Assembly (NCBI RefSeq): GCF_951805225.1 | Contig: NZ_OX638201.1 | Coordinates: forward strand, 1,984,001 to 2,048,000 | Direction: 5' to 3' | Length of the DNA stretch: 64,000 nucleotides | DNA from: an uncultured Flavobacterium sp. | GTDB taxonomy: Bacteria; Bacteroidota; Bacteroidia; Flavobacteriales; Flavobacteriaceae | Shown here: piece after piece, positions 1 through 10,000 of the stretch | Layout: each line of letters opens with the position of its first letter | How positions within the stretch are numbered: position 1 is the stretch's first letter | Position numbers and translations under genes: made by a program | The notes under the pieces: model-generated | What the model was told of the DNA's origin: nothing | Seen by the model: only the letters and a program-made list of their open reading frames with translations | Database searches by the model: none

Positions 1-1958
1 GATTGTCCGCTATGATTTACTATGATTTTATACAAACCATCGCCCAAATGTGTAAATGTATACTTTTGATTGTTTCCTGAATTTGGAGTTCCCTGCGCTA
101 CATTGGCACCATTTGATAAACTGGCACTCCAAACATCCATATTTAATCCGCTGTTTCTGTTTTGCAAAAAGAAAGTTTGATTTCCTAAAGTTGTAACTCC
201 GTTTGCCAAAATTCTAATAGAAGTTACTTTATCGTTCCAAGTTGTATTCAAACAAGAATTATCAGAATTAATTACAGTTGAAGCTCCTGTAAAATTATCA
301 TCCTGATACAAAATCGCCTGAAAACCCTGAGTAATTCTTAGCGAAGAAATATCATCGTTTAAAACTCCTAAAGAATTCAAACGCGCCATATTATAATCAC
401 CAATTGTTAAACCTCCCGAAAATCCGGTATAATTACAATCTTTATAAACCGTAATAACATCTGTCGACGGATTGATATTTCCTCCTGGCGGAATTGTTCC
501 TGTAACCGAATAACTTCCTATAGATCCATAAGCCGAATATCCGCCATAACCAACATTTCCCGCTCCGTTTCCATCAACGCCTATAAAATATTTACCGGCT
601 GGCAAATTTACATTCATAGAAGCGTTTAGTGCAAAAGGATCTGAATTCCAATACGTTCCCATTTCGGCTCCAACCGAATTATACAAACGAATTAAAAGGT
701 GAAGGTTTCCGTCTCTTCCAACAGTATTAGCATTAATCGAAACATTTCCTCCTCCGGTTGTAAACGTAAAAAAATCATAATCGGCTTCACTTGAAATGAT
801 ACCATTTTTTTGATTGATAGTTCCGCTTGCATTATAATCTAAATTGGCTGCCGAAGCGGTCGTATTTCCGTAGTCGTCATTTCGATATCCTACGCCAAAT
901 TTTGCACTTGCTATCGAAGCCACATCATCTTGTTTGTTATCAGCATAATTGTATTCACCTTTACTCCATTGAACTACAGGTCTATAATAACCTGCACCCA
1001 TAATTGGAGCCCATGAAGTTCCGTCAATTCCCAGAAAATAACCTTCTACAGGATTTGTACGCCCATCGTGACCAAGATCAAATGTATGTCCTACTTCATG
1101 CGCAGAGGCATCTCCACCTGATTTACCCGAAGTAATAAATACCCAGCAAGGTACATCATTGTCCCAATTGAAGGAACCAATATAAGCTACACCTCCTGCT
1201 CCCGGAGCCGCTGTATTGGTTGGAGTTACCACCACACGCATTCTTCTGTTTCTTGGATACGAATTAAAAACGGCTTCGTTCGTCGTAACATTTAAATTAA
1301 AAGGTCTGTAATCTTCAGATACTACTTCCCAATGTTGCTGTACATCGGCATCACTCATTCCGGATGGTGCAGCATTAATGGCATTTCCGTTGTTCCAAAG
1401 ATTTCCTGCCGGCATATTATATCCGTCAAAATCTAATAAAACACAACCTGCCGCGCCCGGTAAACTTTGTAGATTTAATAAAGCCGGAGCAATTTGAGTC
1501 GCTGTTACTTTACTTGTAGTTTTTGTATTCGAAGGAACATTTCTGTAATCAATACAAACCAAAGTATTGATGTCTACTTTAGAAACAAAAGCGTTTCCTT
1601 TCGCATCTGAATAATATTTATAAGCTTCTTTTGTTTTCTTCAAAATAATATGTCCTTCAAGCGATTGGTCTTTTACTTTTATGTAAAAAGAAGATTCGGG
1701 AACATTTTTGATTTCTCCAATCAGAAATTCGCTTGACGCATTTGATTCTTTATAATTTATTTTTCCGTTAAAGTTTTTCGAATTTTCAACCTGAAGTAAA
1801 ACTGTTTTTTCTGCATTTTTTGAGGTTGAAACAACTAATTCTTTCTTTAGATGATTCATAAATACTTTACTCGAACCTAAAGAAGTCTGCGCAATTGCAA
1901 AACTGCTAAAGGCTAAAAAGACAAGTAAAGCGAACTGAAACTTGTAATTGTTTTTCAT
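1..1958 (-). CDS. Secreted zinc metalloprotease with crystallin-like and ricin-like modules (partial, C-terminus outside window)
   Basis: The reading frame is open from an ATG at 1956-1958 to the window edge, so only the first 652 residues are visible. Residues 1 to about 25 form a signal peptide ending in FAIAQ. The zinc site is HEVGHTFDLGH, with His287, Glu288, His291 and His297, and a Met-turn-like PIMGAGY follows with Met320. This is the arrangement of metzincin/reprolysin-like proteases, but residue 294 is Asp where the family usually has Gly. After about residue 495 comes a beta/gamma-crystallin-like segment starting VITVYKDCNYTGF, then a ricin-type lectin segment starting QTFFLQNRNSG. 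Both modules are very similar to those in the GH64 enzyme encoded at 4083-6746. The likely role is extracellular proteolysis beside wall-degrading glycosidases. The missing end probably carries more ricin repeats and a T9SS tag, which is inference. Confidence 0.85.
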   Translation of the reverse strand, partial: MKNNYKFQFALLVFLAFSSFAIAQTSLGSSKVFMNHLKKELVVSTSKNAEKTVLLQVENSKNFNGKINYKESNASSEFLIGEIKNVPESSFYIKVKDQSLEGHIILKKTKEAYKYYSDAKGNAFVSKVDINTLVCIDYRNVPSNTKTTSKVTATQIAPALLNLQSLPGAAGCVLLDFDGYNMPAGNLWNNGNAINAAPSGMSDADVQQHWEVVSEDYRPFNLNVTTNEAVFNSYPRNRRMRVVVTPTNTAAPGAGGVAYIGSFNWDNDVPCWVFITSGKSGGDASAHEVGHTFDLGHDGRTNPVEGYFLGIDGTSWAPIMGAGYYRPVVQWSKGEYNYADNKQDDVASIASAKFGVGYRNDDYGNTTASAANLDYNASGTINQKNGIISSEADYDFFTFTTGGGNVSINANTVGRDGNLHLLIRLYNSVGAEMGTYWNSDPFALNASMNVNLPAGKYFIGVDGNGAGNVGYGGYSAYGSIGSYSVTGTIPPGGNINPSTDVITVYKDCNYTGFSGGLTIGDYNMARLNSLGVLNDDISSLRITQGFQAILYQDDNFTGASTVINSDNSCLNTTWNDKVTSIRILANGVTTLGNQTFFLQNRNSGLNMDVWSASLSNGANVAQGTPNSGNNQKYTFTHLGDGLYKIIVNHSGQ

Positions 1959-2304
1959 ATAAAATTTGGGGTTAAAAAAGTTATGAATTATAAATTATGA
2001 GTTATGAGTTTTTTGAAATTTGGGATTTGAGTAGTATTGGCTAAAATATTTTACCGCAAAGCACGCAAAGGTTTTTATCCTGGATTGCATTTAGCAAACA
2101 CAAAGTTCGCAAAGCTAGATCAACAAAAAACTTTGCGAACCTTTGCGGTTTTTCCTTTGTGAACTTTGCGGTTAAACTTTTGCAGTTAAATATTTTACCG
2201 CAAAGCTTTATCAACACAAAGCTTTGCGGTCTTTGCGTTTGTATAAAACCTTGCATATAAAAAAACTTTGCGCGCTTTGCGGTTAAACTTTTGCGGTTAA
2301 AAAC
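1959..2304. repeat. Intergenic region made of CGCAAAG-type hairpin repeats
   Basis: This 346-base gap between the chitinase and the protease holds no credible gene. From about 2041 to 2300 it is a series of the phrase ACCGCAAAG / CTTTGCGGT and variants in both orientations, for example ACCGCAAAG at 2052-2060 and CTTTGCGGTTAAAC near 2169. They can fold into long stems. The same phrase recurs at 24241-24315, 43917-44016 and 57281-57372, always between genes. A transcript-end or REP-like role is plausible but not shown. Confidence 0.7.
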
Positions 2305-3942
2305 TTATTTTTTAATAAAACGTCTCACCGTTTTGATTCCGTCTTTCTCTACTAAAACCAAGTAGATTCCAGATTTTAAACCAGAAACATCAACACTATT
2401 ATTGTTTACTTTTTGAATCGAAACAGTATTTCCTCCCTGAGAATCAATAATGCTCACATTTGCACCTGAAACTTCTGTTGAAAAAGTCAGTGAATCTTGT
2501 GTAGGATTTGGAAAAACATTCAAACTTGCGATTCCTTCTTCTGCAGTTATTGCTGGCGAAACTGTTTTTGCTGCTAACGCTGATCCAGATTTTGTGATTC
2601 GGAACCAGTTTAAATTCACACCAGAAGCTTGGATAAAGATTCCGAAATTGTATGTTCCCGCATTTACGTTTACGGTTTGAGATACCGTTTGCCAATTTTG
2701 CCATCCTCCAGTATTTGGAATATTAAGTGCGCCTAACTGAATTGTTCCTGCATTTAAATCAGATGATATTCTGGCGCCGTTTACAGCACTTGCAACTCTG
2801 TATTCAATTACATAATTACCTGAAGTTGGGAAATTGATATTGTAATACGCCATCCAATCGTTTGCATCTGCGTAACCTACATTTAATCCTCCTCCGGTAT
2901 CTGTTGTAGCTTCGGTTTGCACGCCACTCATTGTTGAGTAGTTTTCTGCCTGAATCAAAGTTCCTGTTCCTGGAGGATTACTTCCGGTAATAACCTGATT
3001 TACGGCAGTTAATAATGATTTTGCGCCAGTAGCATCTTGTGATAATTCCCAAATCATAACTCCGCCAGCATTTTGAACTGCAAAAGTTGTTTTGGCTTTA
3101 ATTGTTGGAATTCCGTTATAATAAATTGTGTTTCCAACTTGGTCTAAATTTTCAGCTCCGGGATATTGTGCTACGATATTCGCATAAGAAATTCCCTGAT
3201 TTGCCGAAGCTCCAAATCCATATCCGTAAAACGGAAGACCAATAATAGCTTTACTTGCCGGTAATCCTCTTCCTGTCCAGTAATTAAACTGATTTACAGC
3301 CATACTATACGGAGAATGTTGTCCCGGACTTCCCGGAGCCCAAGGTCCTGTTGCATCATAAGCCATAATATTAATCCAGTCATAAGCTGCAAAAGTCGAT
3401 GCTGGAACATTTGCTCCTCCATATCCTTCTGAAAGTGCTGCCGAAATCAATTTACCTCCCGAATGTAATTTAGCTGCAAGCGCTATTACAAATCCGCCAT
3501 AATCACCGTTAATTGCCGGACCTTCAAGATCTACGTCGACACCATCAAAATTATGCGCAACGACATAATCGTATATTTTTTGGATAAAAGCCGTTCTGTT
3601 ACCACTCGTAATAAGATTAAAATAATTATCGCGAATAGGTCCTCCTTCAGATACTGCGCCTCCACCAAGTGAAACAAATACTTTTACGTTTTGTGCGTGC
3701 GCGGCATTAATAATGGTAGTACTTCCTGAATTCCAGGAAAGATATCCGTTTGCATCCGGATTTTCAAAAGCAATATTGATATGCGTTAATTTACTGTACT
3801 GAACGCTGCTCGAAAACGCATTCAAGTCTACCCAATTTGGGATGTAAGCTATTACTTTCTTCTGGGCCATTGACAAATTGAAAACTCCCAAAACTAAAAT
3901 GATCATCCATTTTAGTGGCATTTTTTTGTAATTGTTTTTCAT
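2305..3942 (-). CDS. GH18 chitinase with CBM6 and T9SS sorting domain
   Basis: This is a secreted glycoside hydrolase family 18 enzyme expected to cut beta-1,4 bonds in chitin. The 545 residues comprise a signal peptide (1 to about 26, ending NLSMAQ), a GH18 barrel (about 28-320), a CBM6-type carbohydrate-binding module (about 330-455) and a type A T9SS C-terminal domain (about 470-545, ending VRRFIKK). The GH18 signature is DGVDVDLEGP with the catalytic acid at Glu140 and the supporting aspartates at 133, 136 and 138. SLGGG upstream matches the second conserved GH18 strand. The CBM6 and C-terminal domain closely resemble those of the adjacent GH64 protein. The protein lies 140 bases downstream of that gene on the same strand. 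Exact specificity (endo or exo) cannot be read from sequence. Confidence 0.93.
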   Translation of the reverse strand: MKNNYKKMPLKWMIILVLGVFNLSMAQKKVIAYIPNWVDLNAFSSSVQYSKLTHINIAFENPDANGYLSWNSGSTTIINAAHAQNVKVFVSLGGGAVSEGGPIRDNYFNLITSGNRTAFIQKIYDYVVAHNFDGVDVDLEGPAINGDYGGFVIALAAKLHSGGKLISAALSEGYGGANVPASTFAAYDWINIMAYDATGPWAPGSPGQHSPYSMAVNQFNYWTGRGLPASKAIIGLPFYGYGFGASANQGISYANIVAQYPGAENLDQVGNTIYYNGIPTIKAKTTFAVQNAGGVMIWELSQDATGAKSLLTAVNQVITGSNPPGTGTLIQAENYSTMSGVQTEATTDTGGGLNVGYADANDWMAYYNINFPTSGNYVIEYRVASAVNGARISSDLNAGTIQLGALNIPNTGGWQNWQTVSQTVNVNAGTYNFGIFIQASGVNLNWFRITKSGSALAAKTVSPAITAEEGIASLNVFPNPTQDSLTFSTEVSGANVSIIDSQGGNTVSIQKVNNNSVDVSGLKSGIYLVLVEKDGIKTVRRFIKK

Positions 3943-4003
3943 GGTAATTGTTTAATAGATTAATAAAAATTTGTAAATAATGGGGGAAACTTATTGTTAA
4001 TTG

Positions 4004-4069
4004 TAGATTTTAGACTTTAGATTTTTTGATTCGAACAACAAATCTGAAATCTAAAGTCTTAAATCTAAA
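4004..4069. repeat. Inverted repeat between the GH64 and GH18 genes
   Basis: The arms at about 4004-4025 (TAGATTTTAGACTTTAG...) and 4047-4069 (its near reverse complement) flank a short loop. The stem lies directly after the GH64 stop codon on the minus strand. It may act as a weak terminator or as an mRNA end stabiliser between two genes of the same direction. Confidence 0.6.
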
Positions 4070-4082
4070 ATTTGCTTTAAAA

Positions 4083-6746
4083 CTATTTTTTAATAAAACG
4101 CTTAATCGTTTTTGTTCCGTCTTTTTCAAAAACTACCAGATAAACGCCTCTTCTTAAATGCGAAACATCTATACTATTATTCGATAATTTTTGTTTTGAA
4201 ACAATATTTCCGGTTTGAGAATCTACAATACTGAAATTTCCTCCAGTAACATTTGTCGTTACAAAAAGTGTGTTTTCTACCGGACTTGGATATACATTTA
4301 AATCCGTTTCAGCTGGTTCTTCTTCAATTGCAGCCGAAGCCATTTTTGCACTAGAACCTGTTTTTGTAATTTTAATCCAGTTGATATTCATTCCCGTATT
4401 CTGAATGTAGATTCCAAAATTGTACGTTCCTGCATTCACATTTACAGTTTGCGAAACCGTTTGCCAGTTTTGCCATCCTCCCGTATTTGGAATATCAACA
4501 TTGCCCAATACAATTGTTCCTCCGTTTAAATCCGATGATAATCTACCTCCGGCTACAGCACTTGCAACACGATATTCGATTAAATAAGATCCTGTAGTTG
4601 GGAAATTAATACTGTTGTAAGCCAACCAATCTCCAGTTTCGGTATAACCAACATTTGAACCTCCGCCAGTATCTGTCGTTGCTTCAACCTGAATTCCGCT
4701 CATTGCAGAATAATCTTCGGCCTGAATTAAAACTGAAGTTTGAGAACTTGTTGCCGGAACTAATTTCCATTGTCCGCAAGTTTGGTTGTTATTATCCCAT
4801 TGCTGCACAACTGCGCCCGAAGCTGTACTTGCTCCGGCAACTTCAACAATTCTACCGCTATGTCTGGCAACAATTTTGTAAAATCCATCTCCTGTAGAAA
4901 CCAATACAAATTGCTGATTCGTTGTTGCATTGTATAGGTATTGCTCTACATGCGCTCCATTTGCTTTATTGAAATTATTTACGTCAAGAGATTGCCCGCT
5001 GTGATTGGCAATAATTTTATATAAACCATCGCCTAAATGTGTCAATGTGAATTTTTGATTGTTTCCTGAGTTTAAAGCACCTTGATTAATTGCTGCGCCA
5101 TTAGTCAAACTCGCTCCCCAAACATCCATATATAAATTGCTATTTCGGTTTTGTAAAAAGAAAGTTTGATTTCCTAACGTAGTTGTTCCGTTTGCCAAAA
5201 TTCTGATCGAAGTTACTTTATCATTCCAAGTTGTATTCAAACAAGCATTATCAGAATTAATTACAGTTGAAGCTCCGGTGAAATTATCATCCTGATACAA
5301 AATCGCCTGAAATCCTTGTGTAATTTTTAGAGACGAAATATCATCGTTTAAAACTCCTAAAGTATTCAAACGAGCCAAGTTGTAATCTCCAATTGTTAAT
5401 CCGCCTGAAAATCCTGTATAATTACAATCTTTATAAACCGTAATTACATCCGTTGTAGCTGGCACAGAAGGCACCGTTCCTGCATATCCTCCAAAAGAAG
5501 CAATTACTTTAGTTGGCTGTGGCGAATGAAGCGATGGCGATTGATCAGCAACATCATCATAAGCAAATCCATAAGCCAGATTATCAACACTTATTCCTGG
5601 CAAATGCCAAAATTTAGAATAATGATTCGTTGGATTCACCTGATAAAATTTCGATGCATCGTACCAATTTTGCTGACCCGGATTTGGCGTTGTTGTATTT
5701 ACAACATGTCTGTTAATTGCAGCCGTTAATTGCGCCTGAATTACAAGATCCAAATCTCCGTCAACCAATCTTCTGTCCAGAACACCTTTTCCTTCAAGGG
5801 CTTCCTGAGTCGAGGGTCTGTTTTGAACACGTCCTGTACGACCAACAAAACCTCCTGATTGTCCAACCATTTCTAATTGTTCACCATTTACTCGGCCTTT
5901 AAAAACTCCGGCATCTCCGGCATAAAATATTAAATCTTCATTTTTATATTTATTCCAAATGGCATCAATATAAGACTTCAAATAATTGGCTTGAGGTCCT
6001 ACAGAAGTTCCTCCAGTTCCATCGGCGAAAGCTGGCGTTTTAGAAGGTGCCGTAATTTCTCCCGTTGCATCATTAACACAACCTTGAAATTCTGCCGGAA
6101 CATTGGCTTTAAAAGCCGCAACAATATCTGCGTGTTTTTTTAATTCACCCACACGTTTCTGATATCCATTGGCACCAAATAACTCCAATCCCATTGGATA
6201 TTTATACGAATCAACTCTCGATGGATTTCCGAAGAAACCATATTGATTATTGGTCAATTCGATTATTTCATATAAAATTCCCTGATTTGGATCTGTAGCA
6301 TTCAACGGATTTGGTGACGTATATCCTGACGGAGCGCCGCTTGCACCAAAAAAGTAGAAATACAACTGTTGTCCTTTGGCAATAAAAACTCTACAACCTG
6401 CAATTTGTGGCAACGTAAAAGTCTTATTGGGAATTTCGCTTAATTTGGTAAAACAATTGGCATATTTTGAGTTTTGTCCAGGTCCCGTATTCCCGCCAAT
6501 TGTTGGTCCTGTAACGGTATTATAAGACGAATTCATTGGCAAAACCTGACTTGTTTTGGCATTAACCCAAACGTGATTTCCTGTATTATAATCAATACCA
6601 ACGATGGCAACATACAACTCGCTGTCGCTAAATGTCGAAGTATTGCTAATCGTAAACGGTATTGGCCCTTGGGCGTAACTAAAATTAAATAGCAATGCCA
6701 ACAGCAATGCCGCAAAAATGTTTTTTTGTAATTTAAAATTTCTCAT
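4083..6746 (-). CDS. GH64 endo-beta-1,3-glucanase with crystallin-like, ricin-like and CBM6 modules and T9SS tag
   Basis: The 887-residue secreted protein begins with a signal peptide (1 to about 25, ending FNFSYAQ). Residues about 27-430 match the GH64 laminaripentaose-producing beta-1,3-glucanase family: GPIPFTISN at the N-terminus, then segments such as LYVAIVGID and YPMGLELFGANGYQ. It then carries a beta/gamma-crystallin-like module (about 435-520), a ricin-type lectin module (about 530-665), a CBM6 (about 670-800) and a type A T9SS C-terminal domain ending IKRFIKK. The substrate is most likely the beta-1,3-glucan of fungal walls. The crystallin plus ricin pair is shared with the metalloprotease and the CBM6 plus tag with the chitinase. 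This makes the gene the link in a chain of module exchange. Start: ATG at 6744-6746, directly followed by basic residues and a hydrophobic stretch. Confidence 0.9.
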   Translation of the reverse strand: MRNFKLQKNIFAALLLALLFNFSYAQGPIPFTISNTSTFSDSELYVAIVGIDYNTGNHVWVNAKTSQVLPMNSSYNTVTGPTIGGNTGPGQNSKYANCFTKLSEIPNKTFTLPQIAGCRVFIAKGQQLYFYFFGASGAPSGYTSPNPLNATDPNQGILYEIIELTNNQYGFFGNPSRVDSYKYPMGLELFGANGYQKRVGELKKHADIVAAFKANVPAEFQGCVNDATGEITAPSKTPAFADGTGGTSVGPQANYLKSYIDAIWNKYKNEDLIFYAGDAGVFKGRVNGEQLEMVGQSGGFVGRTGRVQNRPSTQEALEGKGVLDRRLVDGDLDLVIQAQLTAAINRHVVNTTTPNPGQQNWYDASKFYQVNPTNHYSKFWHLPGISVDNLAYGFAYDDVADQSPSLHSPQPTKVIASFGGYAGTVPSVPATTDVITVYKDCNYTGFSGGLTIGDYNLARLNTLGVLNDDISSLKITQGFQAILYQDDNFTGASTVINSDNACLNTTWNDKVTSIRILANGTTTLGNQTFFLQNRNSNLYMDVWGASLTNGAAINQGALNSGNNQKFTLTHLGDGLYKIIANHSGQSLDVNNFNKANGAHVEQYLYNATTNQQFVLVSTGDGFYKIVARHSGRIVEVAGASTASGAVVQQWDNNNQTCGQWKLVPATSSQTSVLIQAEDYSAMSGIQVEATTDTGGGSNVGYTETGDWLAYNSINFPTTGSYLIEYRVASAVAGGRLSSDLNGGTIVLGNVDIPNTGGWQNWQTVSQTVNVNAGTYNFGIYIQNTGMNINWIKITKTGSSAKMASAAIEEEPAETDLNVYPSPVENTLFVTTNVTGGNFSIVDSQTGNIVSKQKLSNNSIDVSHLRRGVYLVVFEKDGTKTIKRFIKK

Positions 6747-6830
6747 TGTTTAATTGTTTTGGTTAATAAACTCGTTTTTAATTAATTAGTAAGAATGAGA
6801 AAATAAGATTAATCCGTTAGGTGTAATTTT

Positions 6831-6965
6831 AACACATAGAAACATAGATTCTATAGATAAAAAAGGATACAAAAAGAAATACATTTCTTTCACATAGCCA
6901 GCTATGCGCTTTTTAATAAAATGAAATGCCTTTTTTCGTAAACAAAATCTATGTTTCTATGTGTT
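6831..6965. repeat. Long inverted repeat (ACACATAGAAACATAG phrase)
   Basis: Arms of 20 bases at 6831-6850 and 6946-6965 are exact reverse complements and enclose about 95 bases. The phrase ACACATAGAAACATAG recurs at 38269 between susC and susD. It sits between the GH16 and GH64 genes (gap 6747-7045), where I see no gene. Confidence 0.75.
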
Positions 6966-6993
6966 TAAAAAATTACATCTAACAAATTATTTT

Positions 6994-7034
6994 ATAAAAA
7001 ATTGGGTGTAACTATTAAGGATCATTACACCCAA
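6994..7034 (-). terminator. Rho-independent terminator after the GH16 gene
   Basis: Read on the minus strand, TTGGGTGTAA (7025-7034) pairs with TTACACCCAA (7002-7011) across a 13-base loop and is followed by a run of six T. It begins 12 bases past the GH16 stop codon. This separates the GH16 transcript from the GH64 gene downstream. Confidence 0.8.
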
Positions 7035-7045
7035 CTGTATTTTGG

Positions 7046-10000
7046 TTATTGCTTAATCAATTTTTTAGTCCAGCTTTTCTGGTCCGATTTAAAGTTCAGA
7101 ATATAAATTCCTCTTCTAAGTCTGCTGATATCAATTACACCTTCAGTAGTATTTGCATCAAATTTATTCTGAGATACCAATGTTCCAGCATCGTCATAAA
7201 TCGTTACGACTTTGTTGTCTAATTTTTCAGGCAATAAAAGCTGAACATAACTACTTGCCGGATTTGGATATATGGCAAAAGTTGTATTTTCTGCTTGAGC
7301 TTCTTCAGTAATAGCCGAAGCTTTTTTGGCTGTTGAAGCAGATCCGTAAGCTTCAATTTCGAATAAAGAATATCCGTATGGAGCCAAAGCTTTTGTGGTA
7401 CATAAAACTCTAATGTATCTTCCGGTTCCGCTTACCGTTAAATCATCTGTTCCTCCGTCGCTTGCCGTTTGAGTGTTTACAGTTTCATTTTCGGTGAAAA
7501 CATTATCAGTAGAAATCTGCACTTTATATTGAGTTGCAAAAGCTGCTTCCCATTTCAAAACCACACGATTGATGTTGTAATTACTTCCTAAATCAACATA
7601 AATCCATTCGCTTGCATTCGCAAAACTACTCGCCCATCTTGTTCCTGCATCTCCATCTGTGGCTTTCGCCGAAGAAAAAGTCGCATTCTCTTCTGTAGAA
7701 GCCGTAGCAGTTTTGGCTAAAGCCAAATTGACATTGTTGGTTGGAGGCGTAATATTTCGAACAATAACATCGCTGAAAACTCCTGTTGCCAAAGTTCCGT
7801 TTGCATGAGAAGTTACCGCCATTCCCGCATAAATAGTATTTGCCATAGCGATTGTTTTTGGCGCTCCAAGTTGCGTCCACGTAGTTCCATTATCAGAAGT
7901 ATAAGATGTAAACACGTTTCCTGCTCTTGTAACACGAATCCATTTTGGAGCCGTTCCTGCCACTACTGTAGCAGTTGTAATTCCCGAAACAGCATCTCTT
8001 GTTAGAAATTCTAAACCTGCTGCAGCGCTCACATCTGTCATCGCATGTTTTGAAGTAGTAGTTAAAGTTTCACGGAACATAACTCCCGCTTTTGCGTAAG
8101 TATTGGTATTTGTAAGTGAATTTACTTTAGCAATAATTTCGGCATCACCCGTAATTGGTTGGTTCACAAACTGAAATTGATCACCTGTATCCCAAATATC
8201 ATTTCCAGATCCTTTTATAGTGAAAGTTCCGCTGGCGTGAGTTGCTTCTCCTGCTGGAGTAACTGCGCCTAAATCTGTGCTTACCCAAGGAGCTGGCAAA
8301 GTTGCCGGAGGATTTTCTGTAGAAACTAAATTTACAGCTCTGATATTATCAAAATAATACGTGTTTCCAGAGCTCGTTCCCGGTTCTAATAAAAAAACAA
8401 AACGATTTACTTCGCTGTCTAAAGTCGAAGCATCAGGAGAACTTGCATATGTAAATACAAGTGTATGCCAAGTATTAGTTTGTTTGACAACTGCCTGATA
8501 AATACTATGTCTTCCTGTTGGATAATTTGATGGAATCGAAGCGCTGCTTTCTGCCTGCCAGGAAATTATAGATCCAACCGGAGCCGAAGTATAAACATCC
8601 ATTGCAAACTTTTTAGTGCCTGATTTGAATTCTCCAATATTGTTTAAAGTCGTATTGAATGAAAAATTATCATACAATTCAGTCGATTTTCTAACATATT
8701 TTCCAACGTTTGTAGACGTATTTATTCCGCTTGCATTAGGATTTGCCGTGTTTGGCGTATAAGTTCCAATCGCGTCTCTGAAAGTAATATTATGTACCGT
8801 TTGATAATCTTCGTACACAACTCCCGGCGTATAAGTATCCGGTAATTTAGTAGAACCAATTCTGATATTATCAAAATAATACGTATCGTTTGTATAAGAA
8901 CCTGAGTTTGCCAAAATCACCATTTGGTTTACCGCAAGGTTTGAAGTTCCCGCATCTGGACTTGAATTGTAGTAGAAAGTCAGCGTTTCCCATTGATTTT
9001 GTTTCGTCGTGATTGCTACATAATTACTGTTTCTTCCTGTTGGATAATTTGCCGGAAGTGATGTTGCGCTGTTTTCTAAATTCAGACTTACAACCGTACC
9101 AATTGGCGCCGTCGTATAAACATCAATCATGATTTTATTCGTCTGATTTTTCAATAAACCGGCATCTTCAATCGTACTTTGTGTATTAAAAAAAAGCACA
9201 TCATATTGTTCCGTTACATTACGAACATATTTCGCCACATTTGCAGAATTATTAACCGAATTAGTTCCAGGATTTGCAACCACAGAATAAGTTCCGGTTG
9301 TAGTTCCTTTGATAATTTTATTGATTCCGTCGTAGTTTTGTAAAACATCCGTCGCAATAATTGGTTTTTCAGGCGCAGCTTTTGTCAGCAGATTATCAAA
9401 ATAATAAGTCGCTCCGGAATTCGAATTAGATTCAAAAAGAAAAACTACATTATTGATCGTCAATGCGCTTGTATTTGGGTCGATTACTTTTTCGAATTCA
9501 AATTCAATCGTTTCCCATTTATTCTGAACCGTCGTTGTGGCTTTGTAACCGCTATGTCTTCCTGAAGGAAAATTTGTAGCCGTTGTTACCAGACTATTTT
9601 CTAATTGCATCGAAATTTTTGTTCCAACAGGCGCCGAAGTATAAATATCAAAAGAGATTTTCTTTCTGCCATAAACATAATCATTAGCATTGCTGATCAC
9701 TACATTTTTGATATTTAGAACATCATATAATTCAGAAGCATTACGAACATATTTCCCCACCGAAGCCGATGTATTGATTCCCGTAGCCGACGGATTTGCA
9801 ACCGCTTCAGTCAAAACCCCCGTTTTAAGACCGTAAACTATATTGCGATTTGTTTGAAAATCTTCGTAAATTCTTTCTACCGGCAAAGGAACTTCAGTAG
9901 TTACAGCCAGTTTATAAGTATTTGCAGCACATCCCGAAACTGTAGTCGCTACCGAAACATCTCCCCCAGAAGTTCCCCAGTTTACAGTAATCGCATTTGT

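Noticed and set aside
2041..2256. 71-codon open frame on the minus strand
   Set aside because: It consists of CGCAAAG repeat phrases in an intergenic gap; composition and repeats explain the open frame.
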